From Cytophaga sp051961495 (GTDB lineage: Bacteria; Bacteroidota; Bacteroidia; Cytophagales; Cytophagaceae), in the NCBI RefSeq assembly GCF_051961495.1, contig NZ_JBQCDF010000020.1:1-7272 (forward strand): a DNA stretch of 7,272 bases, written 5' to 3'. A program made the position numbers and the translations under genes. Below, one piece after another: positions 6,575 to 7,272 of this stretch; the stretch's first letter is position 1; every line of letters starts with the position of its first letter. The notes beneath the pieces are model-generated. The model searched no databases, was not told the origin of the DNA, and saw nothing but the letters and a program-made list of their open reading frames with translations.

Positions 6575-7258
6575 TTATCTCTTACGAATATAACAAACAC
6601 CGTTTTTTGTTTTCTCGATTCTTACAGTAAGTTCTTCTCTTGACAAGTAATCATGTACAGCTTTCGTACAGCCATCCCAGGTGTAATAATCATCAATAAT
6701 GATCAATCCACCGGGCACAACTTTCGGATAAAGATTTTCCAGACAACACATGGTAGAATCGTACCAATCCCCATCCAGGCGGAGAACTGCGATCTGTGAG
6801 CTTTTCGTAAAGACAGGAAGTGTTTCGTTAAACCATCCTTTCTCAAGAGAATAATCTTTACATCCGGATTGTTCCATAGCTTTTGCAGCAAATGACATTT
6901 CGGCTTTGCAGTTTTCATGATACGTAGCTCCAGTCTTGTCTTCCTGCCATTTCTTTGCTTCGGCGCCATCCTTTGCCGTAACGGGTGGTAATCCTTCAAA
7001 GCTGTCAAACAAAAAATATTTTCTATTATCACCTAAGATCTGAGCAATACCAGCAATCATTCCACCGCGCCATACACCACATTCCACAATGTCGCCCTGA
7101 ATATTTGCGACACTTTCACACAGTTCAAGATTATCTGCATAATCGAGCATACGGATCATGGTGAACGTTGAGAACTTTTTAAAAATTGCGGCTCGTCGGC
7201 TGAGCGCAACATTATACCTGATCGCAGAACTTATATTGTTCAAGTAAATATTTATCAT
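6575..7258 (-). CDS. TylF/MycF-family SAM-dependent O-methyltransferase (start uncertain)
   Basis: Predicted cytoplasmic, metal-dependent enzyme that methylates a sugar hydroxyl, as macrocin O-methyltransferase TylF does, here probably on a surface-glycan sugar. Visible motifs: GDIVECGVWRGG (55-66), the SAM-binding loop; YFLFDSFEGLP (81-91), whose Asp85 begins a family-specific block; VLRLDGDWYDSTM (158-170) with metal-site Asp162 and Asp164; and GGLIIIDDYYTWDGC (183-197) with Asp189 and Asp190. These match the TylF family throughout and the length of 227 residues is slightly short to normal. The frame has no stop between the ATG at 7258 and the window edge (upstream codons read I-G-T-H), so translation may begin outside the window. 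Two TAA codons occur in tandem at the 3' end. It converges on the flippase with a 7-base gap, so its promoter lies to the right. Substrate is inferred from context only. Confidence 0.88.
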   Translation of the reverse strand: MINIYLNNISSAIRYNVALSRRAAIFKKFSTFTMIRMLDYADNLELCESVANIQGDIVECGVWRGGMIAGIAQILGDNRKYFLFDSFEGLPPVTAKDGAEAKKWQEDKTGATYHENCKAEMSFAAKAMEQSGCKDYSLEKGWFNETLPVFTKSSQIAVLRLDGDWYDSTMCCLENLYPKVVPGGLIIIDDYYTWDGCTKAVHDYLSREELTVRIEKTKNGVCYIRKR

Positions 7259-7272
7259 ATGCGTGCCTATTG

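Noticed and set aside
6703..7032. 109-codon minus-strand open frame
   Set aside because: It is a different frame inside the TylF-family methyltransferase, whose motifs are intact; it has no recognisable features.

Overview
The window looks like ordinary chromosomal DNA from a member of the Bacteroidota, probably a Cytophaga-like organism. The support is moderate to low GC, promoter -7 boxes of the TAnnTTTG type that is characteristic of this phylum, little sign of strong Shine-Dalgarno sequences, and protein families common there. The genus is an inference from style and gene content; no database search was possible.

Layout: positions 1-349 are very AT-rich and hold no gene, only a weak terminator-like hairpin. 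At 350-1732 (+) lies an aldehyde dehydrogenase of the succinate-semialdehyde dehydrogenase (YneI/Sad) type. It converges, with a 2-base gap, on a minus-strand pair: a YihX-like HAD phosphatase (2990-3625) followed by a site-2 (M50) membrane protease (1735-2997), which overlap by 8 bases. Upstream of that pair is a minus-strand tRNA gene with anticodon CAT (3697-3770). It has its own promoter and a strong intrinsic terminator, which directly abuts the promoter of the HAD gene.

The right half is a cell-surface glycan neighbourhood. A family 2 glycosyltransferase (3918-4913, -) and a Wzx-like polysaccharide flippase (5035-6567, +) diverge from a 121-base intergenic region. A TylF/MycF-type O-methyltransferase (6575-7258, -) converges on the flippase with a 7-base gap. 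Together they suggest synthesis, decoration and export of a lipid-linked glycan, but the three genes are not co-directional, so this is a functional grouping and not one operon. The methyltransferase frame stays open to the right edge, so its true start may lie outside.

No mobile element, CRISPR array, toxin-antitoxin or defence system was seen, and no convincing undescribed system. The points most worth checking are the true identity of the CAT tRNA (Ile2 or Met), the tight terminator/promoter packing at 3643-3693, and the Tyr-rich insert in the membrane protease.
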